DNA of 64,000 bases from Streptomyces sp. CG4 (GCF_041080655.1 NZ_CP163525.1:3348001-3412000); one strand, 5' to 3'; shown: positions 51,714 to 61,716, counted from the stretch's first letter. The notes: generated by a model not told the origin, from the letters alone. Made by a program: numbers and translations.

Positions 51714-52682
51714 ATGCGTGCACTTCTCGTGGTCAATCCGGCGGCTACCACCACCAGCGCACGCAGGCGCGACGTCCTGATCCACGCACTGGCGAGCGAG
51801 ATGAAGCTGGAGGCGGTCACCACCGAGTACCGCGGCCACGCGCGCGACCTCGGCCGGCAGGCGGCGGACAGCGACGACATCGACCTCGTGGTGGCCCTCG
51901 GCGGCGACGGCACGGTCAACGAGGTCGTCAACGGCCTCCTGCACGCCGGCCCCGACCCGGACCGGCTGCCCGGCTTCGCCGTGGTCCCCGGCGGCTCCAC
52001 CAACGTCTTCGCCCGCGCCCTGGGGCTGCCCAACGACCCGGTGGAGGCCACCGGCGCCCTACTGGACGCCCTGCGTGAGGGCAGCGAGCGGTTTGTCGGC
52101 CTCGGCCTGACCTCGGGCACGCCCGGCACCATCGACGAGGCGGTCCCGGACCGCTGGTTCACCTTCAACGCCGGACTCGGCTTCGACGCGGGCGTGGTCG
52201 GCCGGGTCGAGCAGCAGCGCGAGCGCGGCAAGAAATCGACCCACGCGCTGTACGTACGGCAGGTGATCCGGCAGTACCTCGGCGAGCCGAACCGCCGGCA
52301 CGGCTCGATCACCCTGGAGCGGCCGGGCGCGGACCCGATCTCCGATCTTGTGGTCGCCATAATCTCGAACACGTCCCCTTGGACGTATTTCGGCAATCGC
52401 CCCATGTACACGTCGCCTAAGGCCTCGTTCGACACGGGCGTCGACATCCTGGGTCTGCGCCGCCTGTCGACGGCCGCGGTTGCCCGGTATGGCACCCAGT
52501 TGCTCACTTCGTCCCCCGAGCGCGGACCCCATGGCAGGCACGTAGTCTCGCTGCACGACCAGGACCAGTTCACCTTGCATTCGAAGGCGCCTCTCCCCCT
52601 CCAGATGGACGGCGACCACCTCGGACTGCGTACTAGCGTGACGTTCACAGGCGTACGCCGTGCACTGCGTGTGATTGTGTGA
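51714..52682 (+). CDS. diacylglycerol/lipid kinase
   Basis: A 322-residue kinase of the DAGK_cat family: RALLVVNPAATTTSARRRD, LVVALGGDGTVNEVVNGLL (nucleotide-binding GGDGT) and FAVVPGGSTNVFARALG. It phosphorylates lipids such as diacylglycerol. Upstream of wblE. Confidence 0.92.
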   Translation: MRALLVVNPAATTTSARRRDVLIHALASEMKLEAVTTEYRGHARDLGRQAADSDDIDLVVALGGDGTVNEVVNGLLHAGPDPDRLPGFAVVPGGSTNVFARALGLPNDPVEATGALLDALREGSERFVGLGLTSGTPGTIDEAVPDRWFTFNAGLGFDAGVVGRVEQQRERGKKSTHALYVRQVIRQYLGEPNRRHGSITLERPGADPISDLVVAIISNTSPWTYFGNRPMYTSPKASFDTGVDILGLRRLSTAAVARYGTQLLTSSPERGPHGRHVVSLHDQDQFTLHSKAPLPLQMDGDHLGLRTSVTFTGVRRALRVIV

Positions 52683-53015
52683 GCAGAAGACGCGAAAGTC
52701 CTTTCACTCGAACGTTTAGGCCAGGATCCACCCCATGGAAGTACGGCTGTGACCTAGTCGACACCGAGGAATCAAAAAAAACTTTCCTGAAGGGGTTGTA
52801 TCCGCCGCTGAGGTTTGCGAGTCTCTACGTGGCGATCGGGACGGCCCGCAACACCGGCCTCCACTGATCACCAGAACCCCTCTTCAAACCAAGGACCACG
52901 CCGGGTAAAGACTCGGCGGTCGGCCCTTCACTTGTTGAGGGATTCGTGAAAGCGTTCACATTCACAAGCAACCTGTACGTCATACGTTCAGAGAAACCAA
53001 GGAGAGGTAGCAGCC
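52683..53015 (+). promoter_or_regulatory. long leader/promoter region of wblE
   Basis: A 333-base region without a gene. It holds a hairpin GCCGGGTAAAGACTCGGC at 52902-52919, and GTGAAAGCGTTCACATTCAC at 52947-52966, shortly before the wblE ribosome site (AAGGAGAGG). Confidence 0.45.
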
Positions 53016-53273
53016 ATGGACTGGCGTCACAACGCCGTTTGCCGCGAGGAAGACCCCGAGCTCTTCTTCCCCATCGGCAACACCGGTCCTGCGCTGCTGC
53101 AGATCGAGGAAGCCAAGGCCGTCTGCCGTCGCTGCCCGGTGATCGAGCAGTGTCTGCAGTGGGCGCTCGAGTCCGGCCAGGACTCCGGCGTCTGGGGTGG
53201 TCTCAGCGAGGACGAGCGCCGCGCCATGAAGCGCCGCGCCGCCCGCAACCGGGCCCGTCAGGCCTCCGCCTGA
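53016..53273 (+). CDS. wblE: WhiB-like iron-sulfur regulator WblE
   Basis: An 85-residue WhiB protein. Four Cys for the [4Fe-4S] cluster: NAVCREEDPELFF, then AVCRRCPVIEQCLQWALESG, followed by GVWGGLSEDERR and a basic C-terminus. WhiB proteins act with sigma HrdB at promoters and sense redox or NO. WblE matches in length and context (near the SigH and PdtaS loci). Confidence 0.93.
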   Translation: MDWRHNAVCREEDPELFFPIGNTGPALLQIEEAKAVCRRCPVIEQCLQWALESGQDSGVWGGLSEDERRAMKRRAARNRARQASA

Positions 53274-53403
53274 CATACCCACCCCTGCTGACAGCCTGAG
53301 CTTGGCGGCGCGTGCAGCACGCACGCATCTCCCGCCCCCGAGCCGCAGCGCGCAGTATCCCCCGATGCCGCTAGCGATTTAGCAGAGCAGCAACGAGCAC
53401 GAG

Positions 53404-53433
53404 CCTCGGACCCATGACGGTCCGGGGCTTTTT
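53404..53433 (+). terminator. intrinsic terminator of wblE
   Basis: CCTCGGACC (53404-53412) pairs with GGTCCGGGG (53419-53427), with one G-T pair, followed by CTTTTT. A classical Rho-independent terminator 130 bases after the wblE stop. Confidence 0.92.
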
Positions 53434-53470
53434 GCTGTCCGCAAAGGCCCGCCGGTGTACGGCAGTTGGG

Positions 53471-54946
53471 TTACTTCTGCGCCTGCACCGGAATGTCGAG
53501 GATCACCCGGGTCCCCCGCTCCGGCGCCGGGACCATGTCGAAGGAGCCGCCCAACTCGCCCTCCACCAGGGTCCGTACGATCTGCAGGCCGAGGTTGCCC
53601 GAGCGGTGCGGGTCGAAGCCCTCGGGCAGGCCGACGCCGTCGTCCTGGACGGTGACGAGGAGGCGGGCCTCCTTGGTGGTGCCGCCACGGACCGCGGAGA
53701 CCTCCACCGTGCCGGTGTCGCCCTCGCGGAAGCCGTGCTCCAGGGCGTTCTGCAGGATCTCGGTGAGGACCATCGACAGCGGGGTGGCGACCTCGGCGTC
53801 GAGGATCCCGAAGCGGCCGGTGCGCCGGCCGGTCACCTTGCCCGGTGAGATCTCGGCGACCATCGCCAGCACCCGGTCGGCGATGTCGTCGAACTCCACG
53901 CGCTCATCCAGGTTCTGAGACAGCGTCTCATGCACGATCGCGATCGAGCCGACCCGGCGGACGGCCTCCTCCAGGGCCTCCCGGCCGCGCTCGGACTCGA
54001 TGCGCCGGGCCTGCAGCCGCAGCAGCGCGGCGACCGTCTGGAGGTTGTTCTTCACCCGGTGGTGGATCTCCCGGATGGTCGCGTCCTTGGTGATCAACTC
54101 GCGCTCGCGGCGGCGCAGTTCGGTGACGTCCCGGCACAGCACCAGCGAACCGATCCGGGTGCCCTTGGGCTTGAGCGGGATCGCCCGGAACTGGATCACC
54201 CCGTCGTTGGCCTCGATCTCGAACTCGCGCGGCGCCCAGCCGCTGGCCAGCTTGACGAGCGCCTCGTCCACCGGGCCGCGGGTCGGGGCCAGCTCGGCGG
54301 CGGTCTGGCCGAGGTGGTGGCCGACCAGGTCGGCGGCGAGGCCGAGCCGGTGGTAGGCGGACAGCGCGTTCGGGGAGGCGTACTGGACGATTCCGTCGGC
54401 GTCCAGCCGGATCAGTCCGTCGCCGACGCGCGGCGAGGCGTCCATGTCGACCTGCTGGTCGGGGAAGGGGAACGATCCTGCAGCGATCATCTGCGCGAGG
54501 TCCGAGGCGCTCTGGAGATAGGTCAGCTCCAGCCGGCTCGGGGTGCGCACGGTGAGCAGATTGGTGTTGCGGGCGATGACGCCGAGGACACGGCCCTCGC
54601 GTCGTACGGGGATGGACTCGACCCGTACGGGGACCTCTTCGCGCCACTCCGGGTCACCCTCGCGCACGATCCGGCCCTCGTCCAGCGCCACGTCCAGCAG
54701 GGGCCGGCGGCCGCGCGGGACGAGGTGGCCGACCATGTCGTCCTGGTAGGAGGTGGGGCCGGTGTTGGGGCGCATCTGGGCGACCGACACGTACCGCGTG
54801 CCGTCGCGGGTGGGGACCCACAGGACCAGGTCGGCGAAGGAGAGGTCCGAGAGCAGCTGCCACTCCGAGACCAGCAGATGGAGCCACTCGAGATCGGAGT
54901 CGTCGAGGGCGGTGTGCTGGCGGACCAGCTCGTTCATGGAGGGCAC
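53471..54946 (-). CDS. pdtaS: PdtaS-like cytosolic sensor histidine kinase
   Basis: A 491-residue kinase: GAF-like N-terminal domain (about 1-160), PAS domain (about 180-290), HisKA_2 box with TIREIHHRVKNNLQTVAALL (phosphoacceptor His) and HATPase (SMVLTEILQNALEHGF, LVTVQDDGVGLPEGFD). No membrane helix. In mycobacteria PdtaS phosphorylates PdtaR, an RNA-binding antiterminator. Start GTG at 54946; an ATG three codons later is also possible. Confidence 0.9.
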   Translation of the reverse strand: MPSMNELVRQHTALDDSDLEWLHLLVSEWQLLSDLSFADLVLWVPTRDGTRYVSVAQMRPNTGPTSYQDDMVGHLVPRGRRPLLDVALDEGRIVREGDPEWREEVPVRVESIPVRREGRVLGVIARNTNLLTVRTPSRLELTYLQSASDLAQMIAAGSFPFPDQQVDMDASPRVGDGLIRLDADGIVQYASPNALSAYHRLGLAADLVGHHLGQTAAELAPTRGPVDEALVKLASGWAPREFEIEANDGVIQFRAIPLKPKGTRIGSLVLCRDVTELRRRERELITKDATIREIHHRVKNNLQTVAALLRLQARRIESERGREALEEAVRRVGSIAIVHETLSQNLDERVEFDDIADRVLAMVAEISPGKVTGRRTGRFGILDAEVATPLSMVLTEILQNALEHGFREGDTGTVEVSAVRGGTTKEARLLVTVQDDGVGLPEGFDPHRSGNLGLQIVRTLVEGELGGSFDMVPAPERGTRVILDIPVQAQK

Positions 54947-55260
54947 GGTGCGAGCGTACCCGCGGGCCTCGGTGGCCGGAAAACACCCGCGGGCCGCGGC
55001 GCCTGGAAGGGACCCTCAACCCTCCCGGCACCGCAGCCCGGAGCATCATCGGCCGTGGGGTGTGCGGTCCCGGTCGGCCGAAGGTCGAGGAGCCGGGGCA
55101 GTCAGGGCAGAGAGCGCCGGTTCCTCGATCCGTCTTCCTGTGCGGGGAAGACGGAGGCTTGTTCCTTTTGATTCTGGACTAGACCACAAGGGTGTGTCCA
55201 TGCTCTTGTCAGCATGCACGACTGATGGCACCCGATGCCACGAAGCCTAGCCCGCCTCGG
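54947..55260. other. intergenic region with a DasR-like site
   Basis: About 310 bases between pdtaS and tetR on the same strand. TCTGGACTAGACCACA at 55173-55188 resembles the DasR-responsive element. No gene seen. Confidence 0.5.
55173..55188. promoter_or_regulatory. DasR-responsive element-like site 1
   Basis: TCTGGACTAGACCACA; its core GGACTAGACC has one change from the dre core GGTCTAGACC. It lies about 225 bp upstream of pdtaS, so DasR could link amino-sugar status to that kinase. Confidence 0.55.
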
Positions 55261-55899
55261 TCAGTCGCGGGGCCAGATGGACATGGCAATTTCCGCGAGT
55301 GCCTCCAACTCCCCCCGCTTCGCTCCGTCGCGCGCCTGCTGGGACATGCCCTGGATCATGGCACCGGTGTGCCGGGCGAGGGCCGCGCCGTCGGTGCCGG
55401 CGGGAAGCAGCCCGGCCGCGATGTCGGCGCCGATGCGGGATTCGAGAGCGGCGATGTTCGCGTTGCGCCGCTCGCGCAGCAGCCGCTCCACCTCGGAGCT
55501 GGTGCAGTTGGTGGCGGCGTGCACGACCAGGCAGCCATAGGGGTGCGCGGGGTCGGTGTACTCGGCGGCGGCCTCGCGCAGCATCCGCTCGACGGCGGCG
55601 CGGGCGGTGGGTTCCTCGGCGATCGCGCGGTCGCCGAAGGCGCCGTGGGTGTCGGAGTAGACCCGGACGACCTCCTCGAACAGGGTCCGCTTGTCACCGA
55701 AGGCCGCGTACAGGCTCGGGGCGCCGATGCCCATGATCCGGGTGAGGTCGGAGACCGAGGTGGCCTCGTAGCCGTGCTCCCAGAAGGCCATGAGTGCCTT
55801 CTCCAGGGCGGTGGCCCGGTCGAAGGAGCGCGGCCGGCCGCGGCCCTTCACCGTGCTGACCTGCTCTTTCGTCTGCCCTTGTCCCTCCATGGGGTGCAT
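55261..55899 (-). CDS. TetR-family repressor
   Basis: A 212-residue TetR protein. HTH ALMAFWEHGYEATSVSDLTR, IMGIGAPSLYAAFGDKRTLF, then the TetR_C domain with ligand pocket. Divergent from an SDR gene; two similar sites (55904-55917 and 55951-55964) lie in between. An ATG 9 bases downstream (55890) is an alternative start. Confidence 0.92.
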   Translation of the reverse strand: MHPMEGQGQTKEQVSTVKGRGRPRSFDRATALEKALMAFWEHGYEATSVSDLTRIMGIGAPSLYAAFGDKRTLFEEVVRVYSDTHGAFGDRAIAEEPTARAAVERMLREAAAEYTDPAHPYGCLVVHAATNCTSSEVERLLRERRNANIAALESRIGADIAAGLLPAGTDGAALARHTGAMIQGMSQQARDGAKRGELEALAEIAMSIWPRD

Positions 55900-55903
55900 T
55901 TTA

Positions 55904-55964
55904 TAGCGGACCCTAGAGAAATGTCGGCGGACTGTTGTACGGTTTTTCTGTAGCGATCGCTAGA
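55904..55964. promoter_or_regulatory. two TetR operator sites between tetR and the SDR gene
   Basis: TAGCGGACCCTAGA at 55904-55917 and TAGCGATCGCTAGA at 55951-55964 share 11 of 14 positions; the second contains the perfect palindrome TAGCGATCGCTA. One site abuts tetR, the other the SDR gene. Confidence 0.75.
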
Positions 55965-55986
55965 CAAATCTGGAGGGGTGGCGGAC

Positions 55987-56739
55987 ATGGGCGTGCTCAC
56001 GGGGAAGACGGCGCTGGTCACGGGCGCGAGCCGGGGTATCGGACGAGGGATCGCCGAGCGGCTCGGACGGGACGGGGCGCGCATCGCGGTCCACTACGCC
56101 GGCGACGAGACGGCCGCGAAGGAGACGGCCGCGGCGATCGAGGCGGCCGGCGGCTCGGCTTTCACGATCGGGGTGCGGCTGGGCGCGCCGGGGGACGCCG
56201 AGCGACTGTGGCAGGAGTTCGACCGGCACGCGGACGGCCTGGACATCCTCGTGCACAACGCGGGCATCGGCACCGCGCGGCCGTTCACGGAGATCGACGA
56301 GGAGGAGTACGACAGGCTCTTCGCGGTGAACGTGAAGGCGCCCTTCTTCCTGACCCGGCTCGGGACGGAGCGGCTGCGCGACGGCGGGCGGGTGGTGAAC
56401 ATATCGTCGGGGCTCGCGCGGACCGCCGCGATGCCCGAGCTGATGGCGTACGCGATGACGAAGGCAGCGCTGGACGTCTTCACCCGGGACCTGTCCAAGA
56501 CGCTCGGCCCGCGCGGGATCACGGTGAACTCCGTGGCGCCCGGCATCGTGGACACCGACGTCAACGCGGCGTGGCTGCGCGCGAGCGAGGAGGCATGGCG
56601 GGGTGCGGCCGCACTCTCGGCGCTGGGCCGGGTGGGCACTCCGGCGGACATCGCCGACGTGGTGGCCTTCCTGGTCTCGGAGGACGGGCGCTGGGTGACG
56701 GGCCACTGGCTGGACGCGACGGGAGGTTCCCTCACCTGA
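55987..56739 (+). CDS. short-chain dehydrogenase/reductase
   Basis: A 250-residue SDR. TGxxxGIG motif VTGASRGIGRGIAERLG, HNAGIG, catalytic Ser in VVNISSGLA and YxxxK as YAMTK. It reduces ketones or aldehydes with NADPH (Arg in the first loop). Start at 55987 is set by GGAGGGG; GTG at 55978 is an alternative. Likely the TetR target; substrate unknown. Confidence 0.92.
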   Translation: MGVLTGKTALVTGASRGIGRGIAERLGRDGARIAVHYAGDETAAKETAAAIEAAGGSAFTIGVRLGAPGDAERLWQEFDRHADGLDILVHNAGIGTARPFTEIDEEEYDRLFAVNVKAPFFLTRLGTERLRDGGRVVNISSGLARTAAMPELMAYAMTKAALDVFTRDLSKTLGPRGITVNSVAPGIVDTDVNAAWLRASEEAWRGAAALSALGRVGTPADIADVVAFLVSEDGRWVTGHWLDATGGSLT

Positions 56740-56796
56740 GGTTTTCCCGGGCCTTCTCCTTCTCTTTCCTGGGCTGCCGAAGGCCGATTCTGTTAG

Positions 56797-56812
56797 ATTG
56801 GTCTAAACCACA
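56797..56812 (+). promoter_or_regulatory. DasR-responsive element of nagB
   Basis: ATTGGTCTAAACCACA, one mismatch in the core of the dre consensus, 39 bases before nagB. DasR repression of nagB is established in S. coelicolor. Confidence 0.85.
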
Positions 56813-56850
56813 TAGACGCACCGAGCCCACTTCAGAACGGCAGGCCCAGC

Positions 56851-57636
56851 GTGGAAGTTGTCATCGTTCCGGACGCCGCGGCGGGCGGCGAGCTGATCGC
56901 CGAGGCCATGGCCCAGCTGCTGCGACGCAAGCCCGACGCCCTGCTCGGCGTGGCCACCGGCTCCACCCCGCTGCCCATCTACCAGGCACTGACCGCGAAG
57001 GTGCGCTCCGGCGCCGTCGACACCTCGCGGGCCCGTGTAGCCCAGCTCGACGAGTATGTGGGGCTGCCCGCAGACCATCCCGAGTCCTACCGCTCGGTGC
57101 TGCGCCGCGAGGTGCTGGAGCCGCTCGGCATCGGCATGGGCTCCTTCCTCGGCCCCGACGGCACCGCCGAGGACATCCAGGCGGCGTGCGAGGCGTACGA
57201 CCGCGCGCTCACCGAGGCCGGCGGGGTGGACCTGCAGCTGCTCGGTATCGGCACGGACGGACACATCGGCTTCAACGAGCCCTGCTCGTCCCTCGCCTCA
57301 CGCACCCGGATCAAGACACTGACCGAGCAGACCCGCGTCGACAACGCCCGCTTCTTCGACGGCGACATCGACCAGGTGCCGCACCACGTCATCACCCAGG
57401 GCATCGGCACCATCCTGGAGGCCCGGCACCTGGTGCTGCTGGCGACGGGCGAGGGCAAGGCGGACGCGGTCGCCGCGACCGTCGAGGGACCGGTCGCGGC
57501 CGTCTGCCCGGCCTCCGCACTCCAGCTGCACCGCCACGCCACGGTGGTCGTCGACGAGGCAGCCGCATCCAAACTGAAGCTGGCGGACTACTTCCGCCAC
57601 ACCTACGCCAACAAGCCGAACTGGCAGGGGATCTAG
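56851..57636 (+). CDS. nagB: glucosamine-6-phosphate deaminase
   Basis: A 261-residue NagB. LGVATGSTPLPIYQALTAK (phosphate loop), AQLDEYVGLPADHPESYRSV (catalytic Asp), and GIGTDGHIGFNEP. It converts glucosamine-6-P to fructose-6-P and ammonia in GlcNAc/chitin catabolism. Its substrate is the DasR effector, so it closes a regulatory loop. Start is GTG at 56851. Confidence 0.95.
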   Translation: MEVVIVPDAAAGGELIAEAMAQLLRRKPDALLGVATGSTPLPIYQALTAKVRSGAVDTSRARVAQLDEYVGLPADHPESYRSVLRREVLEPLGIGMGSFLGPDGTAEDIQAACEAYDRALTEAGGVDLQLLGIGTDGHIGFNEPCSSLASRTRIKTLTEQTRVDNARFFDGDIDQVPHHVITQGIGTILEARHLVLLATGEGKADAVAATVEGPVAAVCPASALQLHRHATVVVDEAAASKLKLADYFRHTYANKPNWQGI

Positions 57637-57667
57637 CGGGGAGCGCCGAGGGCCGACAGGGGATCCA

Positions 57668-58078
57668 GCGGGCTCGACACAGGGGCCGGCCGGGAGCCGG
57701 CAGGGTTGGGCAGGGCTTGGCAGGACTCGGCAGCGAAGCCGGCCGGGGCTCGGCCCGGGATGGGGCCGGTGCAGGGGGTCTGACGGCGGAGCCCGCTGGG
57801 ACCAGCAGGGCTGCAGCGAAGCCGGCCGCGACTCAGCCCGGGGCGGAGCCGGTGGAGGGACGGGGCTGACGGCGGAGCCCGCTGAGATCAACAGGGGCTC
57901 GGCAGCAGATCCAGCAGGGTCGGCCGGGGACCCAGCCGGGGCACGGGTCTGGCAGCGGAAGCCGGCAGCGGTCAGGAAGGGGACGGCTGAAGGGGACGGC
58001 TACGGATCCAGGCGGGATCGGCCGGGCGCCGGCCATGGTTCGAGGCGGGCTCGACACAGGGGCCGGCCGGGAGCCGGC
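57668..58078 (+). repeat. 34-bp direct repeats 377 bp apart
   Basis: Both 57668-57701 and 58045-58078 read GCGGGCTCGACACAGG followed by GGCCGGCCGGGAGCCGGC, without a mismatch. Shorter variants (GGCTCGGCAG, GAAGCCGGC) recur between them, so the tract probably grew by slippage or unequal recombination. Confidence 0.8.
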
Positions 58079-58140
58079 GGGGCTCGGCAGGGGGCGTGGC
58101 GGGGCCTCCGCGGCTGCCTGGGCGTGCTTCCTGGGTGCCT

Positions 58141-58176
58141 GATGGACTAGACCAAGGGCGGGTGCGACGGTATATA
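58141..58176 (+). promoter_or_regulatory. DasR-like site and promoter of dasR
   Basis: GATGGACTAGACCAAG at 58141-58156 has the same core as site 1. TATATA at 58171-58176 can be the -10 element, placing the -35 in the dre, as expected for autoregulation. Confidence 0.6.
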
Positions 58177-58248
58177 GAGGGGATCACGGAGCGTGCGGGG
58201 GACTCCTGACCCGCGAAGCCGTGCCACGATGTGAGCCGTGGCCGATAG

Positions 58249-59055
<807 letters not shown>

Positions 59056-59196
59056 GTCCCGGCACGAGCGCGGCCCGTGGACGTTCGCTGAATCGATATA
59101 CCGATATGCGGACGAGGTCTTCCACTGCCACGACACCGTCACCTAGATTGCCTGCGCATTACACAGGTGATCAGCGAGGGGACGGAGAGCCGTGGC

Positions 59197-59460
59197 ATGT
59201 CCGATACGCCTGAAGTGAGACCACCGATCGTCACACCGGTCAGGGTGATCATCGCCCTGTGTCTCGGCGCGCCCTTCGTGGCGCTGCTCTGGGTCGGCTC
59301 CTACGCCAAGACGGACCCCGCGTTCATCGGGATCCCGTTCTTCTACTGGTACCAGATGCTCTGGGTGCTGATCTCCACCGCGCTCACCGTGACCGCCTAC
59401 AAGCTGTGGCAGCGTGACCAGCGCGGCCGTGCGGCCCAGAAGGGCGGTGCGGACAAGTGA
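59197..59460 (+). CDS. DUF3311 small membrane protein
   Basis: An 87-residue protein with two helices (VRVIIALCLGAPFVALLWVG and FYWYQMLWVLISTALTVTAY), of the DUF3311 family that accompanies SSS symporters. Start at 59197 is set by GGAG. Its stop overlaps the GTG of the symporter. Confidence 0.88.
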   Translation: MSDTPEVRPPIVTPVRVIIALCLGAPFVALLWVGSYAKTDPAFIGIPFFYWYQMLWVLISTALTVTAYKLWQRDQRGRAAQKGGADK

Positions 59461-61076
59461 AGAACGGCGTCAACGGCGTCGCGCTCGGCGTCTTCATCTT
59501 CTTCTTCCTGGCCGTCACGGTCATGGGCTTCCTCGCCGCACGCTGGCGCCGGGCCGAGAACGAGCACTCGCTGGACGAATGGGGCCTGGGCGGACGGTCG
59601 TTCGGCACCTGGATCACCTGGTTCCTGCTCGGCGGCGACCTGTACACGGCGTACACCTTCGTCGCCGTACCGGCGGCGATCTACGCGGCGGGCGCGTCCG
59701 GCTTCTTCGCGGTGCCGTACACGATCCTGGTCTACCCGCTGATCTTCACCTTCCTGCCTCGCCTGTGGTCGGTGTCCCACAAGCACGGCTATGTGACGAC
59801 CTCGGACTTCGTGCGCGGCCGGTTCGGCTCCAGGGGCCTGTCGCTGGCGGTGGCGCTGACCGGCATCCTGGCGACGATGCCGTACATCGCGCTCCAGCTC
59901 GTCGGCATCCAGGCGGTGCTGGACGTGATGGGCGTCGGCGGGGACAGCAGCAGCAACTGGTTCGTACGAGACCTGCCGCTGCTCATCGCCTTCGGCGTGC
60001 TGGCGGCGTACACCTACTCCTCCGGGCTGCGCGCGCCCGCCCTGATCGCGTTCGTGAAGGACGGGCTGATCTACCTCGTCATCGCGGTGGCGATCATCTA
60101 CATCCCGATCAAGCTGGGCGGCTTCGACGAGATCTTCGCCAAGGCGGGTCACGCCTTGAGCCAGGTCAACCCGGTGACGGGCAAGCCGCGCGGTGCGCTC
60201 GCGCCACCGGAGGCGGGCCAGTGGACGTACGCGACGCTGGCGCTGGGCTCCGCGCTCGCGCTCTTCATGTACCCGCACTCGATCACCGCGACCCTGTCCT
60301 CCAAGAGCCGTGACGTGATCCGCCGCAACACCACGATCCTGCCGCTGTACTCCCTGATGCTCGGCCTGCTGGCCCTGCTGGGCTTCATGGCGATCGCGGC
60401 CGGAGTGAAGGTCAAGAACGGCCAGTTGGCGATCCCGCAGCTGTTCGAGGACATGTTCCCGAGCTGGTTCGCGGGGGTCGCCTTCGCGGCGATCGGCATC
60501 GGCGCGCTCGTACCCGCCGCCATCATGTCGATCGCGGCGGCGAACCTCTTCACCCGCAACATCTACAAGGACTTCATCAAGCCGGACGCCACCCCGAAGC
60601 AGGAGGCCCAGGTCTCCAAGTCCGTGTCGCTGCTGGTGAAGGTCGGCGCGCTGGTCTTCGTCCTCACCATGGACAAGACGGTCGCGATCAACTTCCAGCT
60701 GCTGGGCGGCATCTGGATCCTGCAGACCTTCCCGGCCCTGGTCGGCGGCCTGTTCACCCGCTGGTTCCACCGCTGGGCGCTGCTCGCCGGCTGGGCGGTC
60801 GGCATGGCGTACGGCACGGTCGCCGCGTACGGCGTCGCCTCCCCGACCCAGAAGCACTTCGGCGGCTCGGCCAAGGAGATCCCCGGCATCGGGGAGATCG
60901 GCTACATCGGCCTGACGGCGTTCGTCCTCAACGTCGTCGTCACCGTTGTCCTGACCCTGATCCTGAAGGCCGTGAAGGCTCCTGAGGGCATCGACGAGAC
61001 CAAGCCGGAGGACTACACGGCGGACGCGGGAGAACCGGGCGTCCAGAAGGAACTGACGCCCACCGCAACCCCCTGA
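59457..61076 (+). CDS. sodium:solute symporter (SSS family)
   Basis: A 539-residue transporter with about thirteen helices: GLGGRSFGTWITWFLLGGDL (family signature), GSALALFMYPHSITATLSSK and AIMSIAAANLFTRNIYKDFI (sodium site). The closest family members are monocarboxylate (MctP-like) permeases. Overlaps DUF3311 by four bases; the pair forms one unit. Confidence 0.92.
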   Translation: MKNGVNGVALGVFIFFFLAVTVMGFLAARWRRAENEHSLDEWGLGGRSFGTWITWFLLGGDLYTAYTFVAVPAAIYAAGASGFFAVPYTILVYPLIFTFLPRLWSVSHKHGYVTTSDFVRGRFGSRGLSLAVALTGILATMPYIALQLVGIQAVLDVMGVGGDSSSNWFVRDLPLLIAFGVLAAYTYSSGLRAPALIAFVKDGLIYLVIAVAIIYIPIKLGGFDEIFAKAGHALSQVNPVTGKPRGALAPPEAGQWTYATLALGSALALFMYPHSITATLSSKSRDVIRRNTTILPLYSLMLGLLALLGFMAIAAGVKVKNGQLAIPQLFEDMFPSWFAGVAFAAIGIGALVPAAIMSIAAANLFTRNIYKDFIKPDATPKQEAQVSKSVSLLVKVGALVFVLTMDKTVAINFQLLGGIWILQTFPALVGGLFTRWFHRWALLAGWAVGMAYGTVAAYGVASPTQKHFGGSAKEIPGIGEIGYIGLTAFVLNVVVTVVLTLILKAVKAPEGIDETKPEDYTADAGEPGVQKELTPTATP

Positions 61077-61078
61077 GA

Positions 61079-61102
61079 GGCGCGGGGAACTGCGCGAGCA
61101 AC
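61079..61102. repeat. Streptomyces-type dispersed palindromic repeat
   Basis: GGCGCGGGGAACTGCGCGAG lies just after the symporter stop. This short palindromic sequence is widespread between Streptomyces genes; a related GGGCGCGGGGGCTGCGCGAC is at about 51542-51562. It may act as a terminator or anchor. Confidence 0.6.
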
Positions 61103-61161
61103 CCGCAGCGGGCCGCCGAAAGCAAGTGCTACGGCGGCCCGCTCACTTGCACACTCACACC

Positions 61162-61716
61162 ATGGACATCCTCATCCGCCCCGCCGAACCCACCGAACAC
61201 GCGGAACTCGGCGAGATCACAGCGCATGCCTACCTCGACGACGGCCTCCTCGACTACGGCGGGACCGACCCGTATCTGCCCGCCCTCAAGGACGTGGCCG
61301 CTCGCGCGGCCGCGGCCGAGGTCCTCGTTGCCATGGCGGGCGAACGGCTCGTCGGCGGCGTGACCTTCGTCCCGTCGGGCGGCCCCGTCGCCGATATCGC
61401 CGGTCCGGGCGAGGCCGAGATCAGGGCGCTCGCGGTCGCACCCGACGCCCGGGGCCGGGGCATCGGCGAAGCCCTCGTCCGTGCCTGTCTCGACCGCGCC
61501 CGGCGCACGGAGGGCTGTACCGCCGTCGTCCTGTCGAGCTCTCGCCGTATGCACGCCGCCCACCGGCTCTACGAACGCCTCGGCTTCGTCCGTACACCCG
61601 AGCGGGACTGGAATCCCGTGCCGCACCTGGACGACATCACTCTGCTCACCTACGAGTTGACGCTCCGAGACCGTCGCGACACAACATCTGGTGGTGCCAC
61701 GACAGCCCGGCACTAG
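61162..61716 (+). CDS. GNAT-family N-acetyltransferase
   Basis: A 184-residue GNAT enzyme. Acetyl-CoA motif IRALAVAPDARGRGIGEALV (about 88-107) and CTAVVLSSSRRMHAAHRLYE. Substrate unknown. ATG 61162 begins the family-like IRPAEPTE. Its last codons overlap two probable NrdR boxes of the nrdA promoter. Confidence 0.9.
   Translation: MDILIRPAEPTEHAELGEITAHAYLDDGLLDYGGTDPYLPALKDVAARAAAAEVLVAMAGERLVGGVTFVPSGGPVADIAGPGEAEIRALAVAPDARGRGIGEALVRACLDRARRTEGCTAVVLSSSRRMHAAHRLYERLGFVRTPERDWNPVPHLDDITLLTYELTLRDRRDTTSGGATTARH

Noticed and set aside
52679..52867. small ORF between the lipid kinase and wblE
   Set aside because: Non-coding composition (contains an A8 run) and overlapping the kinase stop; more likely part of the wblE leader.
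57640..58140. minus-strand frames between nagB and dasR as dasABC remnants
   Set aside because: Translations are low-complexity Pro/Arg/Ser and show no sugar-binding protein or permease motifs.
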